In this document: piece after piece, positions 1 through 6,408 of the stretch
Numbering within the stretch: the stretch's first letter is position 1
Layout of the letters: each line of letters begins with the position of its first letter
Assembly: GCA_027074805.1 (NCBI GenBank)
Contig: JALTCK010000077.1
Location: 1-28,085 of the forward strand
Length of the DNA stretch: 28,085 nucleotides
Source of the DNA: Thermococcus sp.
Lineage (GTDB): Archaea; Methanobacteriota_B; Thermococci; Thermococcales; Thermococcaceae
Direction of reading: 5' to 3'
The notes under the pieces: generated by a model
What the model saw: only the letters and a program-made list of their open reading frames with translations
What the model was told of the DNA's origin: nothing
Databases searched by the model: none
Made by a program: the position numbers and the translations under genes

Positions 1-2
1 CG

Positions 3-626
3 AGGATACTCTACAACAGAGCTATAGCCAAAGCTATCTTTGGGCTGGAGATAGAGTATCATCCAAGGGGACTCGTTACAACCCCTGTTTCGCGCTACCT
101 CTTCCTGAAGACGTTCCTGCGCGGGGGAGAGAAGGTTCTAGAGATAGGGACGGGACACACGGCTTTGATGGCCCTCATGGCGGCGAAAATATTCAACTGC
201 GACGTTACCGCGACGGAGCTTGATGACGAGTTCTTCGAGTACGCTATGAGGAACGTTGAGCGGAACCTCGCTAAGATAAGGCTCATCAAGAGCGATGGGG
301 GGATAATAAAGGGAGTAATCCTCGAGGGGGAGAGGTTCGACGTTATCTTCTCCGCCCCGCCTTACTATGACAGGCCGACAAGGGGAGTTCTAACGGAGAG
401 GGAAGGCGTTGGGGGTGGAAGATACGGCGAGGGGTTCTCGGTGAGGCTGATCGAGGAGGCCTCGGGCTATCTGAACCCCAGAGGAAAGGTCGCCCTTTTC
501 CTCCCCGACAAGGAGCCCCTGATTAAGGCCATAACGGAAAAGGGAGAAGAGTTAGGTTACTCAGTCAGGGACATCAAGTTCAAGGCCGGGACGAGGTGGA
601 GGCACAGCCTGATCCTCAAATTGTGA
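3..626 (+). CDS. RlmF-related class I SAM methyltransferase (5' end missing)
   Basis: Open from the left edge in the same frame as the in-frame Met at 165, so the N-terminus lies outside the window. The readable part starts RILYNRAIAKAIFGLE, then holds SAM-binding motif I (LEIGTGHTA, about nt 138-164), an acidic motif II (TATELDDEF) and a motif IV, SAPPYYD (about nt 351-371), which corresponds to the N/D-P-P-Y/F catalytic motif of N6-adenine methylases. The overall pattern resembles the archaeal relatives of RlmF/METTL16, which methylate adenines in structured RNA. That target assignment is by family only. The C-terminus (WRHSLILKL) and TGA at 624-626 are clear. It converges with the minus-strand small membrane gene, with 4 nt between the stops. 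Confidence 0.85.
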   Translation, partial: RILYNRAIAKAIFGLEIEYHPRGLVTTPVSRYLFLKTFLRGGEKVLEIGTGHTALMALMAAKIFNCDVTATELDDEFFEYAMRNVERNLAKIRLIKSDGGIIKGVILEGERFDVIFSAPPYYDRPTRGVLTEREGVGGGRYGEGFSVRLIEEASGYLNPRGKVALFLPDKEPLIKAITEKGEELGYSVRDIKFKAGTRWRHSLILKL

Positions 627-630
627 GATG

Positions 631-948
631 CTACCCCCTGCTTAGTGGAACCAGTGCCCAGACGAGAATTGCGAAGAGTAGCAGTCCGGTTACGTTCTCT
701 TTGGTAGAGGTTCCGTGGTAGAAAGAGCCAATGAGAGCAAGGACAATTAGGAGAGTTACGAACGAGGCGAACTTTTTGGAATCCTTAAGCTCACTAAAGT
801 GATCAACGAAGAGGAAGGCCATTAGCGTTACGGGAACAAGGCTCAGCACGAAGAGAACCGCCCTCCAGAGTGGACTGGTTAAGTAAGAACCCGCCACCTC
901 AAGGATTGCGTAGAGAACGAGGCCAAGAATGCCGCGCGCAAGTCTCAT
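631..948 (-). CDS. Small hydrophobic membrane protein (105 aa)
   Basis: I do not recognise this protein. It has about four hydrophobic segments (around residues 6-20, 28-47, 60-77 and 87-102), with a short charged loop (HFSELKDSKKF) after the second. The start ATG at 948 is preceded by a GGGGGTGGTGAT ribosome-binding site lying inside the last codons of the upstream gene; the two genes are one base apart, so translation is probably coupled. It is the third of three tandem small membrane genes on this strand and probably shares their transcript. No catalytic or metal-binding motif is visible. Function unknown. Confidence 0.7.
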   Translation of the reverse strand: MRLARGILGLVLYAILEVAGSYLTSPLWRAVLFVLSLVPVTLMAFLFVDHFSELKDSKKFASFVTLLIVLALIGSFYHGTSTKENVTGLLLFAILVWALVPLSRG

Positions 949-949
949 A

Positions 950-1141
950 TCACCACCCCCTCCTGTGTCTGTACCAGATACGTAGAGGCACCACTATGAT
1001 CGTAACGAGCAGTGAAGTAACCGGCACCCAGACAGCGGGTATTCTCCCATCGGCTGCTCCCCACAAAAACGTGAGGGTCATGAAGAGTAGTAAGAACATT
1101 GGCACGCCTCTCAGCAGTTCCTCCTTCGTGATGTCATCCAT
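950..1141 (-). CDS. Small membrane protein (63 aa)
   Basis: Unrecognised. The chosen ATG at 1141 (protein MDDITKEELLRG...) follows a strong GGAGGTGATTC site; an upstream in-frame ATG at 1171 would add ten residues but would place that ribosome-binding site inside the gene. The protein has an acidic N-terminal segment, two hydrophobic helices (about residues 13-30 and 39-54) and a basic end (RIWYRHRRGW), which by the positive-inside rule puts the C-terminus in the cytoplasm. It is the middle gene of a three-gene set of very small membrane proteins. Function unknown. Confidence 0.65.
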   Translation of the reverse strand: MDDITKEELLRGVPMFLLLFMTLTFLWGAADGRIPAVWVPVTSLLVTIIVVPLRIWYRHRRGW

Positions 1142-1179
1142 TGAATCACCTCCACAGGATGTTGCTCCCAATCATGATC

Positions 1180-1431
1180 TCACAATCCCGAAATCCCAAC
1201 GGCAATAAACCAGCCGAGAATTGCTCCAAGTATGGAGATTAACCCAACGCCAAACCCAATTTTAACCGATCTGCCCCCGAACTTTTGAAGCAATGCCGTA
1301 AAAAGCATGATGTATCCAATAACCACCAATAGCCAAAACACCCCGGAGTTATGCCCTCCAACAAGCAACCCTGCCACCAGTCCGTACAGTAGGGTAACGC
1401 CAAAGGTTACCGGGACCTCCCGCTCCGGCAT
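1180..1431 (-). CDS. Small membrane protein (83 aa)
   Basis: Unrecognised. After a short charged start (MPEREVPV) the protein is almost wholly hydrophobic, with three likely membrane helices (about residues 9-25, 31-48 and 57-79) and glycine-rich segments. A weak ribosome-binding site (GGTGG, 4 nt before the ATG) and a promoter at 1461-1477 support this start. It is the first gene of the three-gene minus-strand set and 38 nt separate it from the next start. No motif gives a function. Confidence 0.65.
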   Translation of the reverse strand: MPEREVPVTFGVTLLYGLVAGLLVGGHNSGVFWLLVVIGYIMLFTALLQKFGGRSVKIGFGVGLISILGAILGWFIAVGISGL

Positions 1432-1460
1432 GCGACCACCAGATGGAGTAAAAGTACCGG

Positions 1461-1477
1461 ACCCTATAAACCTTTAC
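1461..1477 (-). promoter_or_regulatory. Promoter of the three small membrane genes
   Basis: On the minus strand the sequence reads AAAGGTTTATAGGG, an acceptable BRE/TATA pair. Its centre is about 37 nt from the ATG at 1431, so a transcript starting about 26 nt downstream would have a leader of roughly 10 nt containing the GGTGG site. No other promoter is apparent for the two following genes. Confidence 0.5.
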
Positions 1478-1574
1478 CAGCACAGGATGCTAAAATTTCC
1501 TCTTTCACTAAGTTCTTTTAGACCCTGCTTAAAGGACCAATTACAGGAGCGTGCGCGGTAAATATGGGACACGG

Positions 1575-1645
1575 CGGGACTCAGACCGTGGGCGTCTCAG
1601 CACTCACGCCGGTCTCAGGGGAGGTGCTTTCTCCTCATCGTCCCG
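1575..1645. ncRNA. Candidate structured RNA, three-way junction (strand undecided)
   Basis: A 71-nt GC-rich element between gene ends folds with three helices. P1 is CGGGAC (1575-1580) with GTCCCG (1640-1645), six perfect pairs. P2 is GACCG (1584-1588) with CGGTC (1610-1614), extended after a TGG bulge by GCGT/ACGC (1592-1595 with 1606-1609). P3 is GGGGAG (1618-1623) with CTCCTC (1631-1636), with one G-U. The joining segments are TCA, TCA and ATC. Read on the minus strand, the same element has CGATGA directly inside P1 and CTGA directly before the P1 3' strand, with a second CTGA at 1615-1618; that is the arrangement of an archaeal C/D box guide RNA with a terminal stem, though the C box deviates from RTGATGA and the C' box is poor. 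A weak TATA-like CCTATACG lies about 26 nt upstream on the minus strand, inside the PUA methyltransferase gene. Real structure is likely; identity is open. Confidence 0.5.
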
Positions 1646-1649
1646 TCAA

Positions 1650-2840
1650 TCACTTCATGTTCTCCACGTATAGGAAGAGCGCTTTAAGGTATTCAGTGTC
1701 CTTTGAGGCCATGAGTATCGGGTGATCTGGAGCCTGCGTTCTGTAAGGCTCGAGCATCTTTAGGAACTTCCCGGCCTTAGCGGCGGCCGCTATCACCATA
1801 TCCTTGAAGGCCTGCATGTCAACGTGCTGGGAGCAGGAGGCAGTAACGAGTATTCCACCCTCCCTGACGAGTTGCAGGCCGGCGTAGTTAACGTTGAAGT
1901 AGGCCCTGAGACCGCGCTTCAGATCCTTCTCGTGTTGGACGAAGGCAGGAGGATCGAGGATCACAACGTCGAATTTCTCACCGTGCTTTATCATCTCCTC
2001 CATGACCGGAAAGGCGCTCCCAACGATGTACTTCATCCTGTCCTCGACGCCGTTCAATTTTGCGTTCTCCTTCACCATTTTGATTGCCCAGGGAGACTTG
2101 TCCACCACTACAACCTCGTCGGCACCTGCAACGGCGGCGTGCATCGCGAAGCCGCCGGTGTAAGTGAAGACATCGAGAACCCTCATCCCCGGCTTAACAT
2201 ACCTCTCCAGTACAATACGGTTCTCTCTCTGGTCTAGGAAGAAGCCGGTTTTCTGGCCACGCATGTCGACAAGAAACTTTGCCTTTCCTTCTGTTATTAT
2301 CGTACGATACTTCTCCTTGCCTAAGAGAATGCGCTCGATTTCCGGTAGCCCTTCTCTCCGCCTTGATCTCCCAGTGTTCTTCTCGAAGACAGTCTCTATC
2401 TCCGGCTCTGCCTCCATTATTGCCTCGGCCACCTCGAGCTTGAAACGCTCCATACCCACGCTCGAAATTTGGACCGATGCTATCTCATTGAAGCGGTCAA
2501 CTATCAAACCAGGCAAATAGTCAGCCTCGCCGTAAACCATGCGATAGGCCTTATCATAGCCGAGCACCTTCTTCCGGTACTCGTTGGCCTTCATTATCCT
2601 CTCGCGGAAGAGTTCCTTGTTCACTTCAGTCTCGCGGTCCTTCGTTATGAGCCTCACCATTATGTTTGAGTGTGGGTTGACGAAGCCCTTGCCGAGGAAC
2701 TTGCCGCCCCGGGTGTAAACCTCCACTACATCTCCTGGCGAGAACTCACCCTCCGTTCTCACGACGCCTTTCTTAAAGACTATCATTGCGCCCTTTCCTA
2801 TTGCTCTCGCTGCCTGAGCATCAACTATCACCCTCGCCAT
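1650..2840 (-). CDS. PUA-domain RlmI-like rRNA (cytosine-5) methyltransferase
   Basis: At 396 aa this has the family's usual length and resembles Pyrococcus PH1915, a structurally known relative. Residues 1-75 form a PUA RNA-binding domain; a linking domain follows (GEADYLPGLIVDRF, 104-117; GQKTGFFLDQREN, 195-207), then a Rossmann methyltransferase with motif I VLDVFTYTGGFA (221-232), motif IV DPPAF (296-300) and motif VI SCS (335-337), whose Cys336 is the likely attacking nucleophile of an m5C methylase. By family the target is 23S rRNA, but the exact base in archaea is not shown here. The ATG at 2840 follows AGGTGGGAGA. It is divergent from the small acidic gene to the right and its stop lies 4 nt from the structured element at 1575-1645. 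Confidence 0.9.
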   Translation of the reverse strand: MARVIVDAQAARAIGKGAMIVFKKGVVRTEGEFSPGDVVEVYTRGGKFLGKGFVNPHSNIMVRLITKDRETEVNKELFRERIMKANEYRKKVLGYDKAYRMVYGEADYLPGLIVDRFNEIASVQISSVGMERFKLEVAEAIMEAEPEIETVFEKNTGRSRRREGLPEIERILLGKEKYRTIITEGKAKFLVDMRGQKTGFFLDQRENRIVLERYVKPGMRVLDVFTYTGGFAMHAAVAGADEVVVVDKSPWAIKMVKENAKLNGVEDRMKYIVGSAFPVMEEMIKHGEKFDVVILDPPAFVQHEKDLKRGLRAYFNVNYAGLQLVREGGILVTASCSQHVDMQAFKDMVIAAAAKAGKFLKMLEPYRTQAPDHPILMASKDTEYLKALFLYVENMK

Positions 2841-2866
2841 TCTCCCACCTGAGTCCCCTACTCAGA

Positions 2867-2883
2867 GGGGTTTAAAAATGGCG
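2867..2883 (-). promoter_or_regulatory. Promoter of the PUA methyltransferase
   Basis: The minus strand reads CGCCATTTTTAAACCCC, a TATA-like element centred about 35 nt before the ATG. Transcription would begin at or next to the AGGTGGG site, giving a very short leader. It is arranged back to back with the plus-strand promoter at 2890-2900. Confidence 0.5.
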
Positions 2884-2889
2884 CGGCGA

Positions 2890-2900
2890 TAGATATATAA
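2890..2900 (+). promoter_or_regulatory. Promoter of the 102-aa gene
   Basis: TAGATATATAA is a strong TATA box 32-42 nt before the ATG at 2932. The predicted start near 2922 would leave a roughly 10-nt leader carrying the GGTGAT ribosome-binding site at 2923-2928. Confidence 0.6.
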
Positions 2901-2931
2901 CCTCCCGAGTCGAAGTTAGTCTGGTGATTCT

Positions 2932-3240
2932 ATGGACTTCGAGGTAGTGAGGGAGTTCTTGGAGGAGATTGGTGCCGACTGGACAGAGCTCGATGGAGAA
3001 ATCCACCTCGAACCAGAGGTCTTCTACAGGGTCTGGAAATACCTGGGCCAGCCCGACCTTGAAACGTACGTTATAGAGGATGAGGTGGTGGAGCCAGGTT
3101 CTTACGACCCTCCTGAAATGAAATACACAGAAATGAAGACTGTAAAGATAAAAAAGGTTTACTTCACAACCTTAGACGGCAAGAGGATCGTTACTGACTA
3201 CTCTAGGTTTCAGAGGATTGCAAAGGAAAAGTCCTCCTGA
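2932..3240 (+). CDS. Small acidic protein of unknown function (102 aa)
   Basis: I cannot assign a family. The N-terminal half is strongly acidic and partly helical (FEVVREFLEEIGADW, then a segment rich in E and D), and the C-terminal half is richer in lysine with beta-type hydrophobic alternation (KTVKIKKVYFTTLDGKRI). No signal peptide, membrane helix, cysteine pair or catalytic motif is visible, so it is probably a small cytoplasmic protein. The start is well supported by GGTGAT four bases before the ATG and by a strong TATA box. It ends 9 nt before the convergent membrane gene on the minus strand. Confidence 0.75.
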   Translation: MDFEVVREFLEEIGADWTELDGEIHLEPEVFYRVWKYLGQPDLETYVIEDEVVEPGSYDPPEMKYTEMKTVKIKKVYFTTLDGKRIVTDYSRFQRIAKEKSS

Positions 3241-3249
3241 TCTTTTCTT

Positions 3250-4356
3250 CTATCCCACCAGTAAAGGGATCATCAAAACTCCCATGCAAGCCCTCCTGGC
3301 GACGCCTAGTGAGAGAGTGAAAAGGCCGAGAAGGGAAGATGATGCCAACACAAATACCCCGAGGAAGCCATCAAATATCCACGCCAATGCGAAGAGAAAA
3401 ATCAGGATCCCCCCGTTCAAATAACCGTAAGGGATGTATCTAACCACCCTGAGAAGACCCAATGCCAACGGCTCTCCATATATCAAAACGAGAAGAGAGA
3501 GACTGACCGAAAGGAGTAAGTAAAACGGAAGGACTCCTCGAGAGATGGGGGGCATTCTAGCGACCACCCCGTTTCTAACCATGCCAGTTGTTAGATAATT
3601 TGTGAAGGAGAAGGCGAAGTTAGCAGTATTTATGGAAAAAACCGCGACCAGAAATGCCCTTTCCTCTCGGGAAAAGAGGGAGGCCAAAACTGCACCCTGA
3701 GATGGGGTGAAAGCCGGAATAATAGAAGCGAACATGCCCACGAGTGTCCCCAGGAAGGAAAACTTGAGAAAAGACCTAAACTGCATTCGGATTGAAGCAT
3801 CCTCTCCCATGGGAGCTTCACCTTTCATCCCGATTAATACGGCAGGGATTCCAAAGAGACCCGTGAAGAGGGAATAGTAGGGGTGAGTTAGGGGGAGCCT
3901 GAAAACTAGGAGCCCCAAGATCCCAGAGAGAAGTATTATAAAAAGGGCTGCCAGGGCATTCTCTTTGGCGATTAGGATTATGAAAACTAGTAGCAGGAGC
4001 ACAACAATTTTTCCCGCCTTCGGCGTGTAGAGAGCGGCAATATATGGATAAACAAATGAAAGAGGTACGAAAAAGATCACTGCAAGAGCACTCGCCCAGA
4101 GAGAAATCCTAACGACTTCCATTGCCCTCCCTCTGAGTGCGAGTCTATGGGCAGGCAGAACGGAAAGGGCCGTGCCTTCGTCCGGAATTCCCAGGAAAGT
4201 GGACGGAATCACGTCGAGGAAAGTGTGAACCAAGCCCATTGAGAAAAGAACGACAGGGTTTGTGACTCCGAGTTCTCCTATCGTGTTAACGTGTATCCCA
4301 GGCGTTACTCCCGTAAAAGTTCCCAAGAGAACCCCCACTAACACTTCCCGAAGCAT
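3250..4356 (-). CDS. TctA-like (DUF112, COG1784) polytopic membrane protein
   Basis: A 368-aa protein with about ten hydrophobic segments. The N-terminal part carries features of the TctA/DUF112 family, the large membrane subunit of tripartite tricarboxylate transporters: the glycine-proline loop GTFTGVTPGIHVNTIGELG (13-31) and the following HTFLDVIPSTFLGIPDEGTA (44-63), which then runs into LPAHRLALRGRA. Archaeal members of this family usually occur without the TctB and TctC partners, and none is seen here, so the substrate and even transport activity are unproven. Its start overlaps the end of the upstream secreted OB-fold gene by 19 nt, which ties the two together as one translational unit. 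It is shorter than bacterial TctA (about 500 aa). Confidence 0.75.
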   Translation of the reverse strand: MLREVLVGVLLGTFTGVTPGIHVNTIGELGVTNPVVLFSMGLVHTFLDVIPSTFLGIPDEGTALSVLPAHRLALRGRAMEVVRISLWASALAVIFFVPLSFVYPYIAALYTPKAGKIVVLLLLVFIILIAKENALAALFIILLSGILGLLVFRLPLTHPYYSLFTGLFGIPAVLIGMKGEAPMGEDASIRMQFRSFLKFSFLGTLVGMFASIIPAFTPSQGAVLASLFSREERAFLVAVFSINTANFAFSFTNYLTTGMVRNGVVARMPPISRGVLPFYLLLSVSLSLLVLIYGEPLALGLLRVVRYIPYGYLNGGILIFLFALAWIFDGFLGVFVLASSSLLGLFTLSLGVARRACMGVLMIPLLVG

Positions 4357-5492
4357 ACATCCTCACCAGAACGGATTTCAAGTGCTGGAACTCCACGATA
4401 GGTTGTGAACTCTCCATAGGCCGTTATGCTCTCATTGACAGTGAGGGAGAGATTTAGGGACTTTCTAAGCTTCAGCAACACCCAGCAGTTGCCCTCGCTG
4501 ACGTTTGCCAAACCAAAGCCGTTCTTATACACTTTTACCCATTCAACCATCCCGTAAACTCTTACGAGGCCTTTGCCACCACATATAGAGTTGGGAAGCT
4601 CTTCCCTCAACTTTATAGTCCTGCAAGAAACGCATAGCAGAGAACCTCTCCGAACAAGGGCCTTAAGCTCAATCTCATCTCCGACTCGTGCGTTGATTCC
4701 TTTAAGGACTTTATTGGAGCAGTTCAGCCTTAAGCCCGAACGGCTTTTTGAAATCACCGTACAGTTACCAACCCCAATCTCCCCAATCCCTGCAGATCCG
4801 ATTCCTCGAACCCTCGCCTCTCCCATGACAGTAACATCTCCTTCAGAATCAATCAGGAGAGATGGCCTCGAGTATCGCCGGGCTATCCCCAGAACTCCTA
4901 TTCGCTTCCCAGGTTCTAAGTGAAAGCCGTATGGAAGGTACAATACGATTTCAGTGCTCCCGTTCCATATTATGGTCTTTTCACCCGACTGCAGGATGAC
5001 ACCCTCAACGATGACGGGAAGTCCGTCAATAAAGTCTTTCAAAAAGTCACCCACTGTGTAATTAAAGGGATAAAACCTAGAACCGTGAAAGATTCCCCTT
5101 AGGAGAACTTTGGAACCCTTAGGAGCGTTTATACAGTAACCCAGCCTTATCCTTTCAGGCGTCAGAAGATAACACCCCCTTGAGGGCCAGTAATAGCCCT
5201 CGATCTCATCCAGGGGGAAATCCGGGGATGTCTCCTCGATTTTTGAAACCTTCATTCTCTCTCCGTTCTGATAAAACCTGCCATAAACTCGGTATACTTC
5301 TCCGAGCTCCAGAGTCTTTGAAATGACAACACTGATCGAACCGTTTGTAAGTATGGAAAAACCAGCCGAGGAGTACACACATAGACCAGTGAAAGAGTCC
5401 TCCTGGGATACAGAAGAGATACAATACAATCCCAGAAATGAGGTTATAACGAGTACCACAAGTACAACTCTAAACCTGTGTAATCTGACCAT
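4338..5492 (-). CDS. Secreted or membrane-anchored cysteine-rich OB-fold protein
   Basis: A 384-aa protein with an N-terminal hydrophobic helix (about residues 8-27, after the basic MVRLHRFR) serving as signal or anchor. The rest looks like three or four OB-fold-like beta modules. The clearest are around YRVYGRFYQNGERMKVSKIE near residue 68, RIGVLGIARRYSRPSLLID near 200, and the last about 77 residues (GLVRVYGMVEW... to ...YRGVPALEIRSGEDV), which follow the V-x-V-x-G...hydrophobic pattern of such folds. It has about a dozen cysteines, including CVSC and a terminal CFGKC, plausible disulfides for an extracellular protein in a hyperthermophile. The start appears leaderless: the TATA box is about 29 nt upstream and there is no ribosome-binding site. 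It overlaps the TctA-like gene by 19 nt. Ligand unknown. Confidence 0.65.
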   Translation of the reverse strand: MVRLHRFRVVLVVLVITSFLGLYCISSVSQEDSFTGLCVYSSAGFSILTNGSISVVISKTLELGEVYRVYGRFYQNGERMKVSKIEETSPDFPLDEIEGYYWPSRGCYLLTPERIRLGYCINAPKGSKVLLRGIFHGSRFYPFNYTVGDFLKDFIDGLPVIVEGVILQSGEKTIIWNGSTEIVLYLPYGFHLEPGKRIGVLGIARRYSRPSLLIDSEGDVTVMGEARVRGIGSAGIGEIGVGNCTVISKSRSGLRLNCSNKVLKGINARVGDEIELKALVRRGSLLCVSCRTIKLREELPNSICGGKGLVRVYGMVEWVKVYKNGFGLANVSEGNCWVLLKLRKSLNLSLTVNESITAYGEFTTYRGVPALEIRSGEDVCFGKC

Positions 5493-5513
5493 GATAGAAA
5501 GTAAAAACTCAAA

Positions 5514-5530
5514 CCTTAAAAAATTTTGGC
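5514..5530 (-). promoter_or_regulatory. Promoter of the OB-fold gene, also T-run after the KaiC-like gene
   Basis: The minus strand reads GCCAAAATTTTTTAAGG. It has an A/T-rich TATA element centred about 29 nt before the ATG at 5492, predicting an almost leaderless transcript. The same six-T run starts 7 nt after the stop of the KaiC-like gene and could end that transcript, so one short sequence may do both jobs. Confidence 0.5.
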
Positions 5531-6280
5531 TCAGTAAACCTCGCCACTTGGGTAGACAACGACCCCTTCTTCAGTTATCTCGAATGGGAACTTCTTCATC
5601 TGATGCTTTGTTTCCCTCATCTTCCTGATGAGGAGATAGCGTTTGAGCTCCACATCCCGCTCCATGAAGTCAAGGAGTATCACTCCCCTGGCGATATATT
5701 CCTCCATTCCGTACCTGCTTATCTTGCCCCTAGAGGGATCCGGTGCCTCTGTGGTCAAAATGGCCGTGACACCCATCTCGAGGAGGATAGTATTGAGTTG
5801 AAGGAGCACGTTCCTTATCTTCTTCTCCTCCTTAAGCCTGAAGGCTATTGACGGAATTGAGTCAATGAGGAGTCTCTTGGCCCTTATGGCTTTAACGACC
5901 CTGTATATGTAACGTAGAAAGTCTTCAGCGTTGAGATTACCTTCAAGAACAAAGCGTTCTTCCGATGGAAGGCCCACAACAGCGCTGACGCCATCGATTA
6001 TTGCGAGCTTGCCCTCCATCTCGTACTTTTCGAGATCCCACCCAAAGGCCCTCATTTCCTTCCTGAGGTCTTGCGCTCTCTCTTCAAGGGTTACTATTAC
6101 ACCCGGCTCGTCGTAGAGCTCAACACCTTTGTAAACGAATTGAACCCCAAAGGTGGTTTTACCACTTCCTGTGGGACCCGTTACCAAGATAGTAGTTCCC
6201 TTTGGAAAGCCACCCTCGACCAGCTCATCAAAGCCCTGTATCCCGCTCTTCACACGGTCAACATGATAAGTCTCTTCCAT
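5531..6280 (-). CDS. KaiC-like RecA-superfamily ATPase (249 aa)
   Basis: A single-domain archaeal KaiC homologue. It shows the family opening RVKSGIQGFDELVEGGFPKG (residues 9-28), Walker A GPTGSGKT (35-42), the double glutamate TLEE used for catalysis in KaiC relatives, and Walker B LLIDSIPS. By family it binds and hydrolyses ATP and probably forms hexamers in the cytoplasm; roles of archaeal single-domain members in signalling or motility are mostly unsettled. The start is set at the second Met (6280), because AAGGTGGT lies 5 nt before it; the first Met (6295) would put that site inside the gene. It has its own strong promoter and is divergent from the primase operon. Confidence 0.85.
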   Translation of the reverse strand: MEETYHVDRVKSGIQGFDELVEGGFPKGTTILVTGPTGSGKTTFGVQFVYKGVELYDEPGVIVTLEERAQDLRKEMRAFGWDLEKYEMEGKLAIIDGVSAVVGLPSEERFVLEGNLNAEDFLRYIYRVVKAIRAKRLLIDSIPSIAFRLKEEKKIRNVLLQLNTILLEMGVTAILTTEAPDPSRGKISRYGMEEYIARGVILLDFMERDVELKRYLLIRKMRETKHQMKKFPFEITEEGVVVYPSGEVY

Positions 6281-6337
6281 GACAACCACCTTCATTCCAC
6301 GGGGCCTCGTTCCACGCCAAACTTTAATAGGGACTAT

Positions 6338-6354
6338 TTAGATATAAAACTTTT
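6338..6354 (-). promoter_or_regulatory. Promoter of the KaiC-like ATPase gene
   Basis: The minus strand reads CCAAAAGTTTTATATCT, close to the ideal BRE-TATA of Thermococcales. The predicted start near 6319 gives a leader of roughly 40 nt with the AGGTGGT site near its end. Confidence 0.7.
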
Positions 6355-6365
6355 GGAAAAAGCAC

Positions 6366-6378
6366 AAGAGTTTTATTG
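6366..6378 (+). promoter_or_regulatory. Promoter of the primase operon
   Basis: AAGAGTTTTATTG provides a TATA element centred about 37 nt before the priL ATG at 6409. A start near 6399 would place the GGTGAG site (6400-6405) at the very 5' end of the message. It is back to back with the KaiC-like gene promoter, about 20 nt apart. Confidence 0.55.
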
Positions 6379-6408
6379 GCAAGTTAAGATACTCATCAAG
6401 GTGAGTCC

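Noticed and set aside
1650..2840. Plus-strand frames opposite the PUA methyltransferase
   Set aside because: Several frames of 60-137 codons exist but lack motifs; the minus-strand gene is complete and recognisable.
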